Shown: positions 1-9,622 of the stretch, one piece after another | Layout: every line of letters begins with the position of its first letter | How positions within the stretch are numbered: the stretch's first letter is position 1 | Assembly: GCF_001642835.1 (NCBI RefSeq) | Contig: NZ_LXEI01000002.1 | Location: 62,001 to 126,000 of the forward strand | Source of the DNA: Pseudotamlana agarivorans | GTDB lineage: Bacteria; Bacteroidota; Bacteroidia; Flavobacteriales; Flavobacteriaceae | Reading direction: 5' to 3' | DNA: 64,000 nucleotides | Notes under the pieces: generated by a model | Seen by the model: only the letters and a program-made list of their open reading frames with translations | Databases searched by the model: none | Told to the model about the DNA's origin: nothing | Position numbers and translations under genes: made by a program

Positions 1-1
1 T

Positions 2-1054
2 GCACGTTACGTGGTACAGCATCAAAACGAGATTGAATTTCCGTTTAAGCGTTATCAAATTCAGCCGGTATGGCGAGCCGATAGACCTCAAAAAGGACGT
101 TTCAGAGAGTTTTATCAATGTGATGCCGATGTGGTTGGTTCGAAGTCTTTGTGGCAGGAAGTAGAGTTTATTCAGCTTTACGACACCGTGTTTTCAGCAT
201 TAAAACTAGAAGGTGTTACCATTAAAATTAACAATAGAAAAATTCTTTCAGGTATTGCTGAAGTGATTGGTGCTAGCGATAAATTGATTGATTTTACCGT
301 AGCGTTAGATAAGCTTGATAAAATTGGTGAAGAGAAAGTTAAAGAAGAGATGTTGTCTAAAGGTATTTCTGAGGAAGGCATTTCTAAACTTCAGCCTTTA
401 TTTACACTTTCAGGTTCTTTTGAATCTCAAATTGAAAGTTTAAAAGGAATTCTTTCTACTTCTGAAGAGGGATTAAAGGGTATTGAAGAACTAGCGTTTA
501 TTGATACAGCTATTTCCGAATTAGGACTAAATACAGCAACACTTCAGTTGGATGTGACTTTAGCTCGTGGTTTAAATTATTACACAGGTGCTATTTTTGA
601 AGTGTCTGCCCCTAAAACCGTACAAATGGGCTCTATAGGTGGCGGTGGTCGTTACGATGATTTAACTGGTATTTTTGGACTAAAAGATGTGAGTGGTGTT
701 GGTATTAGTTTTGGTTTAGATCGTATCTACTTGGTATTAGAGGAACTGAATTTATTCCCTGAAACTGTCAGTAAAAACGTTGAAGTTTTATTTATAAATT
801 TCGGAGACAAAGAAGCTTTATTTAGTTTGAAAGCTATTAAAGCATTAAGAGCTGCTGGCATTAATGCCGAATTGTATCCTGATGCCGCTAAAATGAAAAA
901 GCAAATGAACCATGCTAACAAACGCGAAATTCCATTTGTTGTTTTAGTAGGTGAACAGGAAATTGCTTCAAATAATTATACGCTTAAAAACATGAAAACA
1001 GGGGATCAAGATACCCTAAGTTTGGAGGCCTTAGTTGAGAGCGTGAAGGAGTAA
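2..1054 (+). CDS. hisS: Histidyl-tRNA synthetase, C-terminal ~350 residues (5' end outside window)
   Basis: Class II aminoacyl-tRNA synthetase that charges tRNA-His in the cytoplasm. The reading frame is open from the left edge ([10 protein letters not shown]), so the start lies outside the window; the GTG at 11 is an internal valine codon. Visible parts: motif 2 ([20 protein letters not shown]), the histidine-binding stretch [10 protein letters not shown], a glycine-rich [11 protein letters not shown], motif 3 ([13 protein letters not shown]), and an anticodon-binding domain over the last ~95 residues ([11 protein letters not shown] to the end). These order and space as in bacterial HisRS. 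The insertion between motif 2 and the HisA-type motif looks normal. The gene ends 200 bases before the next one, with intergenic repeats between. Identification is secure; only completeness is unknown. Confidence 0.96.
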   Translation, partial: ARYVVQHQNEIEFPFKRYQIQPVWRADRPQKGRFREFYQCDADVVGSKSLWQEVEFIQLYDTVFSALKLEGVTIKINNRKILSGIAEVIGASDKLIDFTVALDKLDKIGEEKVKEEMLSKGISEEGISKLQPLFTLSGSFESQIESLKGILSTSEEGLKGIEELAFIDTAISELGLNTATLQLDVTLARGLNYYTGAIFEVSAPKTVQMGSIGGGGRYDDLTGIFGLKDVSGVGISFGLDRIYLVLEELNLFPETVSKNVEVLFINFGDKEALFSLKAIKALRAAGINAELYPDAAKMKKQMNHANKREIPFVVLVGEQEIASNNYTLKNMKTGDQDTLSLEALVESVKE

Positions 1055-1126
1055 AAAGGCTATAGGCTTTATGCTTTACGCTAAATGTCCTATGCTTAAA
1101 TCTTATAGACTTTGATTTGAACATGC

Positions 1127-1150
1127 GCTTCGACGAGCTCAGCGTGACAT
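1127..1150. repeat. Short intergenic repeat (GACGAGCTCAGCGTGACA type)
   Basis: A 24-base intergenic segment with core CGACGAGCTCAGCGTGACAT. An inverted relative (19 of 22 bases) occurs at 10716-10737. From general familiarity, similar 'CGACAAGCTCAG' pieces recur between genes in flavobacterial genomes; this was not checked. Function unknown. Confidence 0.5.
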
Positions 1151-1242
1151 GTAATTAAAGTTTTAAGTTACTGTTTTTTTCGACCTCATTTTTTAAGGGT
1201 ATTTATTTTAAAAAGAGAGTAGTATAACCATCTTTATTTTTT

Positions 1243-1250
1243 TATATTTG
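1243..1250 (+). promoter_or_regulatory. Bacteroidota -7 promoter element TATATTTG
   Basis: TATATTTG fits the TAnnTTTG consensus of the Bacteroidota primary sigma factor. It ends only 4 bases before the ATG at 1255, implying a leaderless or nearly leaderless message. No convincing -33 TTG at the usual spacing. Confidence 0.5.
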
Positions 1251-1254
1251 GCGC

Positions 1255-1866
1255 ATGATAGCAAGATGGTGCCTTAGCGCTTTTATATTTTCATTAACCC
1301 TTTTTGGTGTCCTTTCTCAGCAGCAAGTAAGTTTACCTAATCAGGAGGTTGTTTTACAATTTTCTGAGGAAACTTTATCGGCTAGAGAATTACAACTGGT
1401 TTTAAGTGATATAAAACATCAGCTATTAGAATCAGGGGTAAGTAACCTTCAGGTGAAAGCTTATGACAATGGCGAATTTCGAATCAGTTACTACAGTACC
1501 GTCGATGTCGCTATTATTAAAAAGGTGTTTAATAATGAGGCTCATCTTGAAATAGCCCATGCCGAGCACCAACAACCTATCCAGCTTCCTTCCGAAGATC
1601 ATTCTAAAAAATATAATGTCGATGTCTATGAAATCCAGTCGGGAAATACCTCGGATTGGGATTTTAAAGGGACGCTTGTTTTACAAGTAGATTCTAAAAG
1701 CGATCGATTTATTTCTTCCAATACACTGTTTTCTGTTGGCTTTATTGATACTTCGAAAGCAGAAATTACTTTTCAAACGGCTTTTAAAGTGTGTCAAAAC
1801 ATTTTTCTTGACTTTCAAGATGGCCTTCATGTTATTCCCGAAGTTCGAGCTGGCCCCATTTGCTAA
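1255..1866 (+). CDS. Exported protein of unknown function, 203 aa
   Basis: Not recognised as a named family. The N-terminus (MIARWCLSAFIFSLTLFGVLS) is a good signal peptide, with probable cleavage before QQQVSLPNQ, so the protein should reach the periplasm or beyond. The mature part has about 180 residues, mixed alpha/beta, with two cysteines near the C-terminus (KVCQNIF and the terminal IC) that could pair. Early text VVLQFSEETLSARELQLVL followed by FRISYYSTVDVAIIKK resembles small beta-alpha-beta modules, but I cannot name one. The gene stands alone between hisS and secDF with its own promoter motif. The ATG at 1255 is chosen because the signal peptide begins there. The coding frame is well supported; the role is not. 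Confidence 0.8.
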   Translation: MIARWCLSAFIFSLTLFGVLSQQQVSLPNQEVVLQFSEETLSARELQLVLSDIKHQLLESGVSNLQVKAYDNGEFRISYYSTVDVAIIKKVFNNEAHLEIAHAEHQQPIQLPSEDHSKKYNVDVYEIQSGNTSDWDFKGTLVLQVDSKSDRFISSNTLFSVGFIDTSKAEITFQTAFKVCQNIFLDFQDGLHVIPEVRAGPIC

Positions 1867-2059
1867 AGGCTAAGATAGCGTGTGCCTGCTATATTATAAA
1901 TGTTTTTTATGTTTATGAGTGCCATTATTTAAATGGAAAAACACTTGATCAATATGAAAAATGAGCCGATCATCTCACAAAAAATCTTTCTAAAACTGCG
2001 CACTTAGAAAGTAAACAACCATAAAAAATAAATCATTAGTTAGTTTTGGGCTTAAATTC

Positions 2060-2067
2060 TATATTTG
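2060..2067 (+). promoter_or_regulatory. Probable -7 promoter element TATATTTG for secDF
   Basis: TATATTTG matches TAnnTTTG and sits 31 bases upstream of the secDF ATG, a normal leader length. A -33 TTG at 19-21 bases spacing is not evident. Confidence 0.5.
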
Positions 2068-2098
2068 CCCGATTAAAAATTGACGTAAAAATTATAAA

Positions 2099-5095
2099 AT
2101 GCAAAACAAAGGATTAGTAAAATTGTTTGCGCTTTTGTTTGGTTTGGTAAGTATTTATCAGTTATCATTCACATTCAAAGCAAATCAAATTGAAAAAGAA
2201 GCTGTGGAATTGGCTACAAACAAAATTCCATCTTCAGAAGAAAATTATCACGCAAAGCGTAGTAGAGAAGAATCTAACTACTTGCAATCTATTGCCAACG
2301 ATACCGTGTATAACATGGGTATTGCAAAATTCACTTATAATGAGGTGAAGCAAAAGGCCATGAACTTAGGTCTTGATTTAAAAGGGGGGATTAATGTGAT
2401 TCTTCAAGTATCGGTAAAAGATATCTTAAAAGGTTTAGCAAATAATACGGCCGATCCTACTTTTAATAAAGCTTTAGAAGATGCTACAGAACTTCAAAAA
2501 AATGGTCAAAACACTTATTTAGAAGATTTCTTCACAGCATTTGATGCCATTAAAGGCGATACAAAATTAGCGTCTCCAGATATTTTTTACACCAAAGCAT
2601 TAGATGGTGAGATTGATGGAAGCATGTCTGATGACGAAGTAAAAGTTGTTATCGAAAGAAAAATTGACGAGTCTATCGTTTCTGCATTCGAAGTATTACG
2701 TAAGCGTATTGATGAGTTTGGTGTAACATCACCTAACATTCAACGTTTAGGAACTTCTGGTCGTATTTTAGTAGAATTACCAGGTGTTAAAGATGTAGAG
2801 CGTGCTACTAGTTTATTACAAAGTACAGCGCAATTAGAGTTTTGGGATGCTTACAAAGGTGAGCAGTTCTTTCCTTTCTTAGCACAAGCTAATGAGACTT
2901 TAAAAGATGTTGTTGATACTAAAAAAGGTACCGAAGAAGCTACAGAAGAAGCTGACGATAAATCTTCTCAAATTGATGATTTATTAGGTGACGCTGTTAC
3001 CGATTCTACGGCAGTTACTGCGGTTAACCCAATTTTTGACCTTATTAGAGGTCAAGGGTACCCAGGTGGACCAATCATCGCTAAATTTGAAGCAAAAGAT
3101 AAAGCTACTGTTCTTGATTATTTAAACAGAAAAGAAGTTAGAGACTTATTACCAACAGAGCAACGTTACGTGAAATTTGCTTTTGGTAAGCCAGAAAAAA
3201 ATAGCGAGCTAATCGATTTATACGCTTTAGTTGGTAACAGAGAAAATATTCCACCATTAAGTGGTGATGTAGTAACCGATGCTAGAAACCAATTTAGCGC
3301 GGTAGGAAAATCGGAAGTTTCTATGCAAATGAATGCTAAAGGTGCTAAGATCTGGGAAGAAATGACTGGAAATGCTTATGCTCAAGGTAGTCAGATTGCT
3401 ATTGTTTTAGATAATATCGTTTACTCTGCTCCAGGTGTTACTACAGGACCTATTGCTGGTGGTAGTTCTTCAATTTCTGGAGATTTTTCATTAAACGAAG
3501 CGATCGATTTAGCTAACGTTTTACGTGCTGGTAAATTACCTGCTTCTGCAGATATCATTTCTAGTGAAGTTGTTGGTCCTTCTTTAGGAAAAGAAGCGAT
3601 TCAAAGTGGAACCATGTCATTCATGATTGCTTTAGCTTTAGTATTATTATGGATGGTGTTTTATTATGGGAAATCTGGTTTATTTGCCGATATCGCCATG
3701 TTATTAAACATCTTATTAATCTTTGGTGTACTTTCTGGTTTAGGAGCTGTTTTAACCTTACCTGGTATTGCGGGTATCGTATTAACTATTGGTATGTCGG
3801 TAGATGCGAACGTACTTATCTTTGAGCGTATTCGAGAAGAATTAGGGAAAGGTAAAGGACAAGTTGAAGCGATTAAAGACGGATTCGGAAATGCTTTATC
3901 TTCTATTTTAGATGCGAACATTACAACTGGTTTAACAGCTTTAATCTTATTCGTATTTGGTACAGGTCCAATTAAAGGTTTTGCAACTACCTTATTAATT
4001 GGTATCGCAACGTCTTTATTTACTGCAATATTTATTACTAGATTATTAATCGATTGGTATACAAATAGAGGTGGTAAATTAGAATTCGCTACGGGAATTA
4101 CTAAAAACTTATTTAGAAATATCAATATCGAGTTTTTAAAGAAACGTAAAATTGCATACATCATTTCAGGATCTTTAATTGTTGTTTCGTTAGTTTCATT
4201 ATTTACAAACGGATTAGATCAAGGTGTTGATTTTGTTGGAGGTAGAACGTATCAAGTGCGTTTTGCTCATGCGGTTTCTTCAGCTGAAATTACTGATGTT
4301 TTATCAGATCCTGCTGTATTTGGTAGTGCCGATGCTAAAACTTTTGGTTCTTCAAATCAGTTAAAAATTACCACGAAACACATGGTAAATGAGTCTGGTA
4401 CAGAAGCTGATGAACATATTAGAGAAAAGCTTTACCAAGCTTTAGTGCCTTATTTAGAAGGGATTTCATATGAGCAGTTTATCGACTTAAATGATGTGAA
4501 TAAACAAGTAGGTTTATTAGAAACTTACAAAGTATCACCAACCATTGCCGACGATATTAAGCAAGCTTCTTTATGGGCGGTATTAGGATCGTTAATCGTG
4601 GTGTTCTTATACATCTTATTCCGTTTTAAGAAATGGCAATATTCTCTTGGTGCTGTAGTTGCTGTATTCCACGATGTGGTTATAGTATTAGGGGTATTCT
4701 CATTAACTTATAAATTCATGCCATTTAACATGGAAATTAACCAAGCTTTCATTGCAGCGGTCTTAACCGTAATTGGTTACTCTTTAAATGATACGGTGGT
4801 TGTATTCGATAGAATTCGTGAGTACTTCAACGAGCATACGTCATGGAACTTCAGTAAAATTGTTGATGTGTCATTAAGCAGCACATTAAGTAGAACTTTA
4901 AATACATCATTAACTACTTTAGTGGTGTTATTAGCCATTTTTATTTTCGGTGGAGATTCTATTAGAGGATTTATGTTTGCCTTAATTGTAGGGGTGGTTG
5001 TAGGTACCTACTCATCTTTATTTATCGCAACACCTGTTATGTATGAAACAGTAGATAAATCTAACAAAAAGAAAGCCCTTAACGGCGGTGAGTAA
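2099..5095 (+). CDS. secDF: Fused protein-export membrane protein SecDF, 998 aa
   Basis: Accessory subunit of the Sec translocon that uses the proton motive force to complete preprotein export. SecD and SecF are joined in one chain, as usual in Bacteroidota. The SecD half has a first TM helix (residues ~5-22), the GLDLKGGINVILQV signature near residue 90, a large periplasmic region, and TM helices from ~505 to 655 with GMSVDANVLIFERIREEL. The SecF half begins near 685 with its own first TM, the GLDQGVDFVGGRTYQV signature, and a second TM cluster with TVIGYSLNDTVVVFDRIRE. An acidic low-complexity insert (KKGTEEATEEADD, ~residue 275-290) lies in the SecD periplasmic part. A strong bidirectional terminator follows. 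Complete, ordinary gene. Confidence 0.98.
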   Translation: MQNKGLVKLFALLFGLVSIYQLSFTFKANQIEKEAVELATNKIPSSEENYHAKRSREESNYLQSIANDTVYNMGIAKFTYNEVKQKAMNLGLDLKGGINVILQVSVKDILKGLANNTADPTFNKALEDATELQKNGQNTYLEDFFTAFDAIKGDTKLASPDIFYTKALDGEIDGSMSDDEVKVVIERKIDESIVSAFEVLRKRIDEFGVTSPNIQRLGTSGRILVELPGVKDVERATSLLQSTAQLEFWDAYKGEQFFPFLAQANETLKDVVDTKKGTEEATEEADDKSSQIDDLLGDAVTDSTAVTAVNPIFDLIRGQGYPGGPIIAKFEAKDKATVLDYLNRKEVRDLLPTEQRYVKFAFGKPEKNSELIDLYALVGNRENIPPLSGDVVTDARNQFSAVGKSEVSMQMNAKGAKIWEEMTGNAYAQGSQIAIVLDNIVYSAPGVTTGPIAGGSSSISGDFSLNEAIDLANVLRAGKLPASADIISSEVVGPSLGKEAIQSGTMSFMIALALVLLWMVFYYGKSGLFADIAMLLNILLIFGVLSGLGAVLTLPGIAGIVLTIGMSVDANVLIFERIREELGKGKGQVEAIKDGFGNALSSILDANITTGLTALILFVFGTGPIKGFATTLLIGIATSLFTAIFITRLLIDWYTNRGGKLEFATGITKNLFRNINIEFLKKRKIAYIISGSLIVVSLVSLFTNGLDQGVDFVGGRTYQVRFAHAVSSAEITDVLSDPAVFGSADAKTFGSSNQLKITTKHMVNESGTEADEHIREKLYQALVPYLEGISYEQFIDLNDVNKQVGLLETYKVSPTIADDIKQASLWAVLGSLIVVFLYILFRFKKWQYSLGAVVAVFHDVVIVLGVFSLTYKFMPFNMEINQAFIAAVLTVIGYSLNDTVVVFDRIREYFNEHTSWNFSKIVDVSLSSTLSRTLNTSLTTLVVLLAIFIFGGDSIRGFMFALIVGVVVGTYSSLFIATPVMYETVDKSNKKKALNGGE

Positions 5096-5120
5096 TTCAC
5101 AGCTTTTTGATTAAATACAA

Positions 5121-5155
5121 AATGCCCGTTAACGTTGTTAGCGGGCATTTTTTTT
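5121..5155. terminator. Bidirectional intrinsic terminator after secDF
   Basis: A 13-bp stem (arms 5121-5133 and 5137-5149, one G-T wobble) with a GTT loop, followed by eight T. It lies between convergent secDF and the LytTR regulator gene, so it can serve both. Confidence 0.9.
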
Positions 5156-5190
5156 GTTTAAATTTTTAATGCATTTTCTAATTTAAACCC

Positions 5191-5874
5191 CTAAAGCTTT
5201 AAAATGTTTTTAGTGAAATTATCTTTGTAAACTCTTCCAATTGGGATTTTAAAATCACCTTGAAGGTAAACCGTAGAGCTTACTAATTTTTTTATTTTCT
5301 GAATGTTCAAAATATAAGATTTGTGAATACGATAGAATTGATCCTGAGGCAAAACTTCTATCCAATGACGTAGCGGCTCGTGAGACACATACTTCTTATT
5401 TTCGGTCATGATTTCAGTATAGTCGGAATCTGATGCAATAAATAGGATATCATCTATCACCACTTTTATATGTTCGTAACCTGACTTAATAAAAATTTCC
5501 GATGGAATTTGAGCGCTTAATTCTGTAGGTTTAGGAGTCACTTTGGATACAGCCTGAAAAAACCTCTGAAACGAAAAGGGCTTTAGTAAATAATCAACCA
5601 CATTCAACTCATAACTTTCCAAAGCATATTCAGAGAAGGCAGTAGTTAAAATGACCTGAGGTAAAGGTTTTGAACTTTTAAGAAACTCAATACCAGAAAT
5701 TTTTGGTAAATGAATGTCTAAAAACATCAAGTCTACCGTGTTATCCTTTAGGAAATCCATAGCTTTTATAGCATCAGAGAAAACACCTTCTAAACTAAGG
5801 AAATCCACATCATCAATGTACTTTTTTAAAATACGTTGCGCTGGTGGTTGGTCTTCAATGATAATACAAGTCAT
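5191..5874 (-). CDS. LytTR-family response regulator, 227 aa
   Basis: DNA-binding response regulator of a LytS/LytR-type pair. The receiver domain (residues 1-~115) has the acidic pocket (IIIED), phospho-acceptor Asp53 in MFLDIHLP, Thr77/78 (VILTTAF) and Lys98 (YLLKPF). The LytTR DNA-binding domain covers ~125-227 (IFIKSGYEHIKV, DQFYRIHKSYILN, IPIGRVYKDNF). The gene starts two bases after the stop of the sensor kinase, so the two are one operon. The pair is divergent from the outer-membrane receptor at 7165, a likely regulatory target, though this is inference from position. Complete and typical in length. Confidence 0.95.
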   Translation of the reverse strand: MTCIIIEDQPPAQRILKKYIDDVDFLSLEGVFSDAIKAMDFLKDNTVDLMFLDIHLPKISGIEFLKSSKPLPQVILTTAFSEYALESYELNVVDYLLKPFSFQRFFQAVSKVTPKPTELSAQIPSEIFIKSGYEHIKVVIDDILFIASDSDYTEIMTENKKYVSHEPLRHWIEVLPQDQFYRIHKSYILNIQKIKKLVSSTVYLQGDFKIPIGRVYKDNFTKNILKL

Positions 5875-5876
5875 AG

Positions 5877-6902
5877 TTAAACAATTTTATGAAGCTTTAA
5901 AGTTAAATGAATCTGATAAAAGTTATCATCCTCATTAATTTTTAATTGGTGGGCATCAGGGTAGAGGAGCTCCAACCTTTTTTTAACGTTTTTCAAACCG
6001 ATGCCATGCGTTAAATTATCGGGTTTGTTTATGGGTACAAAATTGTTGCTGCAATGAAAATTTAATACATCATCTGTCATGGAAATGTCAATGTTAATTT
6101 TAATGTCTTCGGATTGCGCTGATTGACTATGTTTAAAGGCGTTTTCAATAAAAACGACCAATATCAATGGAGCAATTTCATACTGCGTATTGATATTTTC
6201 AACCGAAAAATTGATGACACCACGTTCTTCTATTTGAAGTTCATTTAATTGAGTGAAATTTTTTAAATGTTCTATTTCTTTACTGATAGACACATATCGC
6301 GCTTTACACTCGTAAAGCATATATCGCAATACCGAACTCAGTTCTAAAATAATTACAGGAGTTTTAGGAGAGGCTTCAATGGCGTACGAATACAAGTTGT
6401 TTAAGTTATTAAATAGGAAATGCGGGTTAATTTGTGATTTTAAAAACTGCAGCTCACTTTCTTGAATGTGTGAGGTCAATTTCTCAACCTGGCGTTGTTT
6501 TACAATGGCGTCCCAAGTGAATTTAAATCCTGATAAAATGGCGATAACAGGTAGAATATCGGCAAGCATAAAAAAGACACCAGGAAAAGTATCAGACCGT
6601 TTGGTATTGGGGAAAAATACTTTTTCGAGGAAAAATTCTTCAGTAAGAATTACAGCAACAATGACCAAAATTAAATTCGCAGTAAATATTAAATACTTCT
6701 TCTTATAGAAAAAAGTAGGAATTAAAATGTAGCTAATAATGGCAGCCGCAACAGCATAGTTTAAAAAGAAAATAATGTGGTAAAATTCAAAGGTTCTGTT
6801 TGTTCTATCATAAGTGTAGAAAATAAAAACCAATAAATGAAGGATAAATTGGAAGACAACTTCTTGCCAAGTTATTTTTTTAAACGTTTTTGCTTTACTC
6901 AT
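5877..6902 (-). CDS. Sensor histidine kinase, LytS/YehU-like (His_kinase family), 341 aa
   Basis: Membrane sensor kinase that should phosphorylate the adjacent LytTR regulator. Four hydrophobic segments fill residues ~14-130 (VVFQFILHLLVFIF, IIFFLNYAVAAAIISYIL, LIFTANLILVIVAVIL, FFMLADILPVIAILSG). The kinase core carries the family hallmark SQINPHFLFNNLNNLYSYA with acceptor His161. An ATP-binding domain follows with an N-box (VVFIENAFKHS) and a G-box (HGIGLKNVKKRLELLYP). No separate extracytoplasmic sensing domain is seen, so the signal is probably perceived in the membrane. First gene of a two-gene operon. A TACGTTTG promoter element lies ~68 bases upstream of its ATG. Confidence 0.94.
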   Translation of the reverse strand: MSKAKTFKKITWQEVVFQFILHLLVFIFYTYDRTNRTFEFYHIIFFLNYAVAAAIISYILIPTFFYKKKYLIFTANLILVIVAVILTEEFFLEKVFFPNTKRSDTFPGVFFMLADILPVIAILSGFKFTWDAIVKQRQVEKLTSHIQESELQFLKSQINPHFLFNNLNNLYSYAIEASPKTPVIILELSSVLRYMLYECKARYVSISKEIEHLKNFTQLNELQIEERGVINFSVENINTQYEIAPLILVVFIENAFKHSQSAQSEDIKINIDISMTDDVLNFHCSNNFVPINKPDNLTHGIGLKNVKKRLELLYPDAHQLKINEDDNFYQIHLTLKLHKIV

Positions 6903-6969
6903 GTATCGAAATTACAATTAAAACGAGAATAATAAAAAGCAACTTCTGTGAACAACCAAATAAATCATG

Positions 6970-6977
6970 CAAACGTA
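6970..6977 (-). promoter_or_regulatory. -7 promoter element (TACGTTTG) for the kinase-regulator operon
   Basis: On the minus strand TACGTTTG fits TAnnTTTG, 67 bases ahead of the kinase ATG, in the divergent 262-base region shared with the receptor gene at 7165. No good -33 element at standard spacing. Confidence 0.4.
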
Positions 6978-7164
6978 AATTTAGGTTTGTGTGTTTGTAG
7001 TGCAACCAGTGAAAGAATTAAGCGTCAAATTGATGTCATTTGCTTTTACATCATCAAGCTATCTAAGGAGTGATTTGCCGTTTACTGGAATGAATTTGTC
7101 GTTCGCAGGATACAATCTGTTATTCTGAAAATAAATGAACATTTTTGCATAAACGCAATTGAAA

Positions 7165-9543
7165 ATGAATCACAGAAAAGGCTATTTTATTTTATCACTA
7201 TTATGTTTAACCTTGTTTATGGGTTTAAAAAGTTCGGCTCAAAACATTCAAATTAAAGGTCAGGTTGTTGAAGAAAATAGCAAACAACCCTTAGCTTTCG
7301 CAACAGTGGCTATTGTCGATATCACCACTAAAAAGGCGATCACCGGATCTATTACCGACGATGAAGGACATTTTGATTTAGATACTTCAGTTAAGGAGTT
7401 TTATGTTGAAGTGAGCTATATGGGATTCATCTCCAAAACTATTAAAACCTTTGATATTCAGAAAAATACGGTAGATCTTGGCGTTATTCTATTAACTGAA
7501 GATGCCGAGCAATTAAGCGAAGTGGTGGTTCGTGCAGAGGTGTCTAGAAACGAATTTAAGTTAGATAAGCGTGTTTTTAATGTTGGAAGAGATATTAGTA
7601 ACACCGGGGCCAGTGCTTTAGAAGTACTAGGTAATGTGCCTTCTGTAAGTGTCAATATTGATGGCGATATTAGTTTAAGAGGCAGTCAGGGGGTTCAGGT
7701 GTTAATCAATGGAAAACCTTCTATTTTAACGGAAGACTCCGGCTCTTTGGGTAGTATTACTTCCGACATGATCGAAAAAATTGAAGTGATTACCAACCCC
7801 TCAGCAAAATATGAAGCTGAGGGAACTTCTGGAATTATCAATATTGTTATCAAAAAAGAAGAGCGTAAAGGGGTGAATGGCTCAGTGAGTTTAAACGCTG
7901 GTGTGCCAGATAATAATAGTGTAGGTGTGAGTTTAAATAAACGTTCAGAGAAATTCAACTTGTTTACGCAAATGGGCTTAGGAAAGCGTTCTAGACCGCA
8001 GGACAATATTTATATCAATGAAGATTTGGATGATAATACCACCTTGTATAATACGGGAGAAGAGTATAGGAACGAAAAATTTTATACAATCACTTTAGGT
8101 ACCGACTATTATATTAACGACCTCAATGTAATTACCCTTTCGGGGAATTATGCCTTCGAAGATGAAGATCAGCCGTCTAACAACAATTTTCAACAGTTTG
8201 ATATTAATGAAGTCTTAGAATCGGAATGGACGCGTCAAGAAACTACCGAAGCTTCCAATCCAAAATGGCAATATGAATTACAGTATAAAAGAGACTTTAA
8301 AGATCATGAAGACCATGATTTATTAATTAGTGCAACGGGGCGCTCGTTTAGTAAAGACCAAAACTCCACCTTCAACGATGAAACTATTTTTGGTGCCGAT
8401 AGAGATGCTTCTCAGAAAACCAGAACCGATTTTGGTGAAAACACCTTTACTTTTAAAATAGATTATACCAAACCGTTTTCTGAAAAATGGAGTATAGAAA
8501 CTGGAGCTCAATATGTGATGAATGATGTGAGTAATGACTATGAGGTTCAGGATTTAATAAATGGTAATTATGAAACGAATGTAGGGCTTACTAATACCTT
8601 TGAATTTGATCAAAATGTACTGGGGGTTTATGCCACTGGAGCATATAAGAATGGCAAATGGGGTGTTAAACCTGGTTTAAGATACGAGTACACTCAGGTA
8701 GATACCTATTTAGTAGATACCGATGAGGACAATAGTCAGGATTACTCCAACCTGTTTCCTAGTATTCATACCTCTTACAAGGTTTCAGATGCTATTTCTT
8801 TGCAAGCCGGATACTCTAACCGTATTTACCGCCCACGACTTTGGGATTTGAATCCGTTTTTCAACATTAGAAATAATTTTAATATCCGTCAAGGAAATCC
8901 TGACCTACAGCCGGAGTTTACAGATTCTTATGAAATCACCAGTATTTTTGAGGTAGGAAATACATCACTAAACTTTGGTTTGTTTCACAGATACACCACA
9001 GAGGTGATTGAGCGTGTACAAACCTCGGCAGATAATGTGATTATAACACGTCCTGAAAACATTGGAACCAATAGTACGGTTGGTATTGAGTTTAATACCA
9101 AATATACGCCAGTACATTGGTTGAGCTTTAATGTCGATTTCAACTACAACCGTTTTGTTCGTGAAGGGAGTTATGAATCTACGGTATTCGATTTTAAGGG
9201 AAACCAATGGAATTATAAAATCTTAGCCAAATTGAAATTACCTGCTGATATTGATTTTGAAGCGACTTCTAATTATAATTCAGCCTACCGGACCTTACAA
9301 AGTGAAGTAAGTGCTATTGCTTTTTTAGATTTAGGTTTACGTAAAAAGATTTTAAAAGGTAAAGGCGTTTTAAGCATGAGTGTACGTGATTTATTTGAAT
9401 CGCGATACAATGAAGCGGTGACCATTCAAGATGATTTTGAAGCCTATAGCCACAGGCAACAGGGTCGCTTTGTAACCTTCGGATTTAGCTACGGCTTCGG
9501 AAAAGGGGATGCCATGGAGTACTCTGGAGGTCGAAGACGTTAA
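7165..9543 (+). CDS. TonB-dependent-receptor-like outer membrane beta-barrel protein, 792 aa
   Basis: Outer-membrane protein of the receptor class with an N-terminal carboxypeptidase-regulatory-like fold. A signal peptide (YFILSLLCLTLFMGLKSSAQ) is followed by a CarboxypepD_reg-like domain (IKGQVVEENSKQPLAFATV, ~25-110). Next comes a plug domain (LEVLGNVPSVSVNIDGDISL, VQVLINGKPSIL, IEKIEVITNPSAKYEAEG, GIINIVIKK) and then a long beta-barrel. The C-terminal part resembles the OMP_b-brl_3 branch rather than SusC: no SusD partner follows and the length is under 800. I take the ATG at 7165, not the in-frame TTG at 7159, because the signal peptide follows it. The substrate is unknown. It is divergent from a LytS/LytR pair. 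Confidence 0.92.
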   Translation: MNHRKGYFILSLLCLTLFMGLKSSAQNIQIKGQVVEENSKQPLAFATVAIVDITTKKAITGSITDDEGHFDLDTSVKEFYVEVSYMGFISKTIKTFDIQKNTVDLGVILLTEDAEQLSEVVVRAEVSRNEFKLDKRVFNVGRDISNTGASALEVLGNVPSVSVNIDGDISLRGSQGVQVLINGKPSILTEDSGSLGSITSDMIEKIEVITNPSAKYEAEGTSGIINIVIKKEERKGVNGSVSLNAGVPDNNSVGVSLNKRSEKFNLFTQMGLGKRSRPQDNIYINEDLDDNTTLYNTGEEYRNEKFYTITLGTDYYINDLNVITLSGNYAFEDEDQPSNNNFQQFDINEVLESEWTRQETTEASNPKWQYELQYKRDFKDHEDHDLLISATGRSFSKDQNSTFNDETIFGADRDASQKTRTDFGENTFTFKIDYTKPFSEKWSIETGAQYVMNDVSNDYEVQDLINGNYETNVGLTNTFEFDQNVLGVYATGAYKNGKWGVKPGLRYEYTQVDTYLVDTDEDNSQDYSNLFPSIHTSYKVSDAISLQAGYSNRIYRPRLWDLNPFFNIRNNFNIRQGNPDLQPEFTDSYEITSIFEVGNTSLNFGLFHRYTTEVIERVQTSADNVIITRPENIGTNSTVGIEFNTKYTPVHWLSFNVDFNYNRFVREGSYESTVFDFKGNQWNYKILAKLKLPADIDFEATSNYNSAYRTLQSEVSAIAFLDLGLRKKILKGKGVLSMSVRDLFESRYNEAVTIQDDFEAYSHRQQGRFVTFGFSYGFGKGDAMEYSGGRRR

Positions 9544-9549
9544 TCGAAC

Positions 9550-9579
9550 TTGATTTTAGTTTAAAAATGGTTAGTTTTG
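9550..9579 (+). promoter_or_regulatory. Full Bacteroidota promoter (TTG-N19-TAGTTTTG) upstream of manA
   Basis: TTG at 9550-9552 and TAGTTTTG at 9572-9579 are separated by 19 bases, the expected -33/-7 spacing. The ATG of manA is 43 bases downstream. One of the most complete promoter matches in the window. Confidence 0.6.
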
Positions 9580-9622
9580 TGTTAAACAGGTCTAATTCTT
9601 TAGATTTTAAAACTAACGGCTT

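Noticed and set aside
3664-4164. 166-codon frame antisense to secDF
   Set aside because: Low-complexity residue use typical of the reverse strand of a membrane protein gene; secDF on the other strand is certain.
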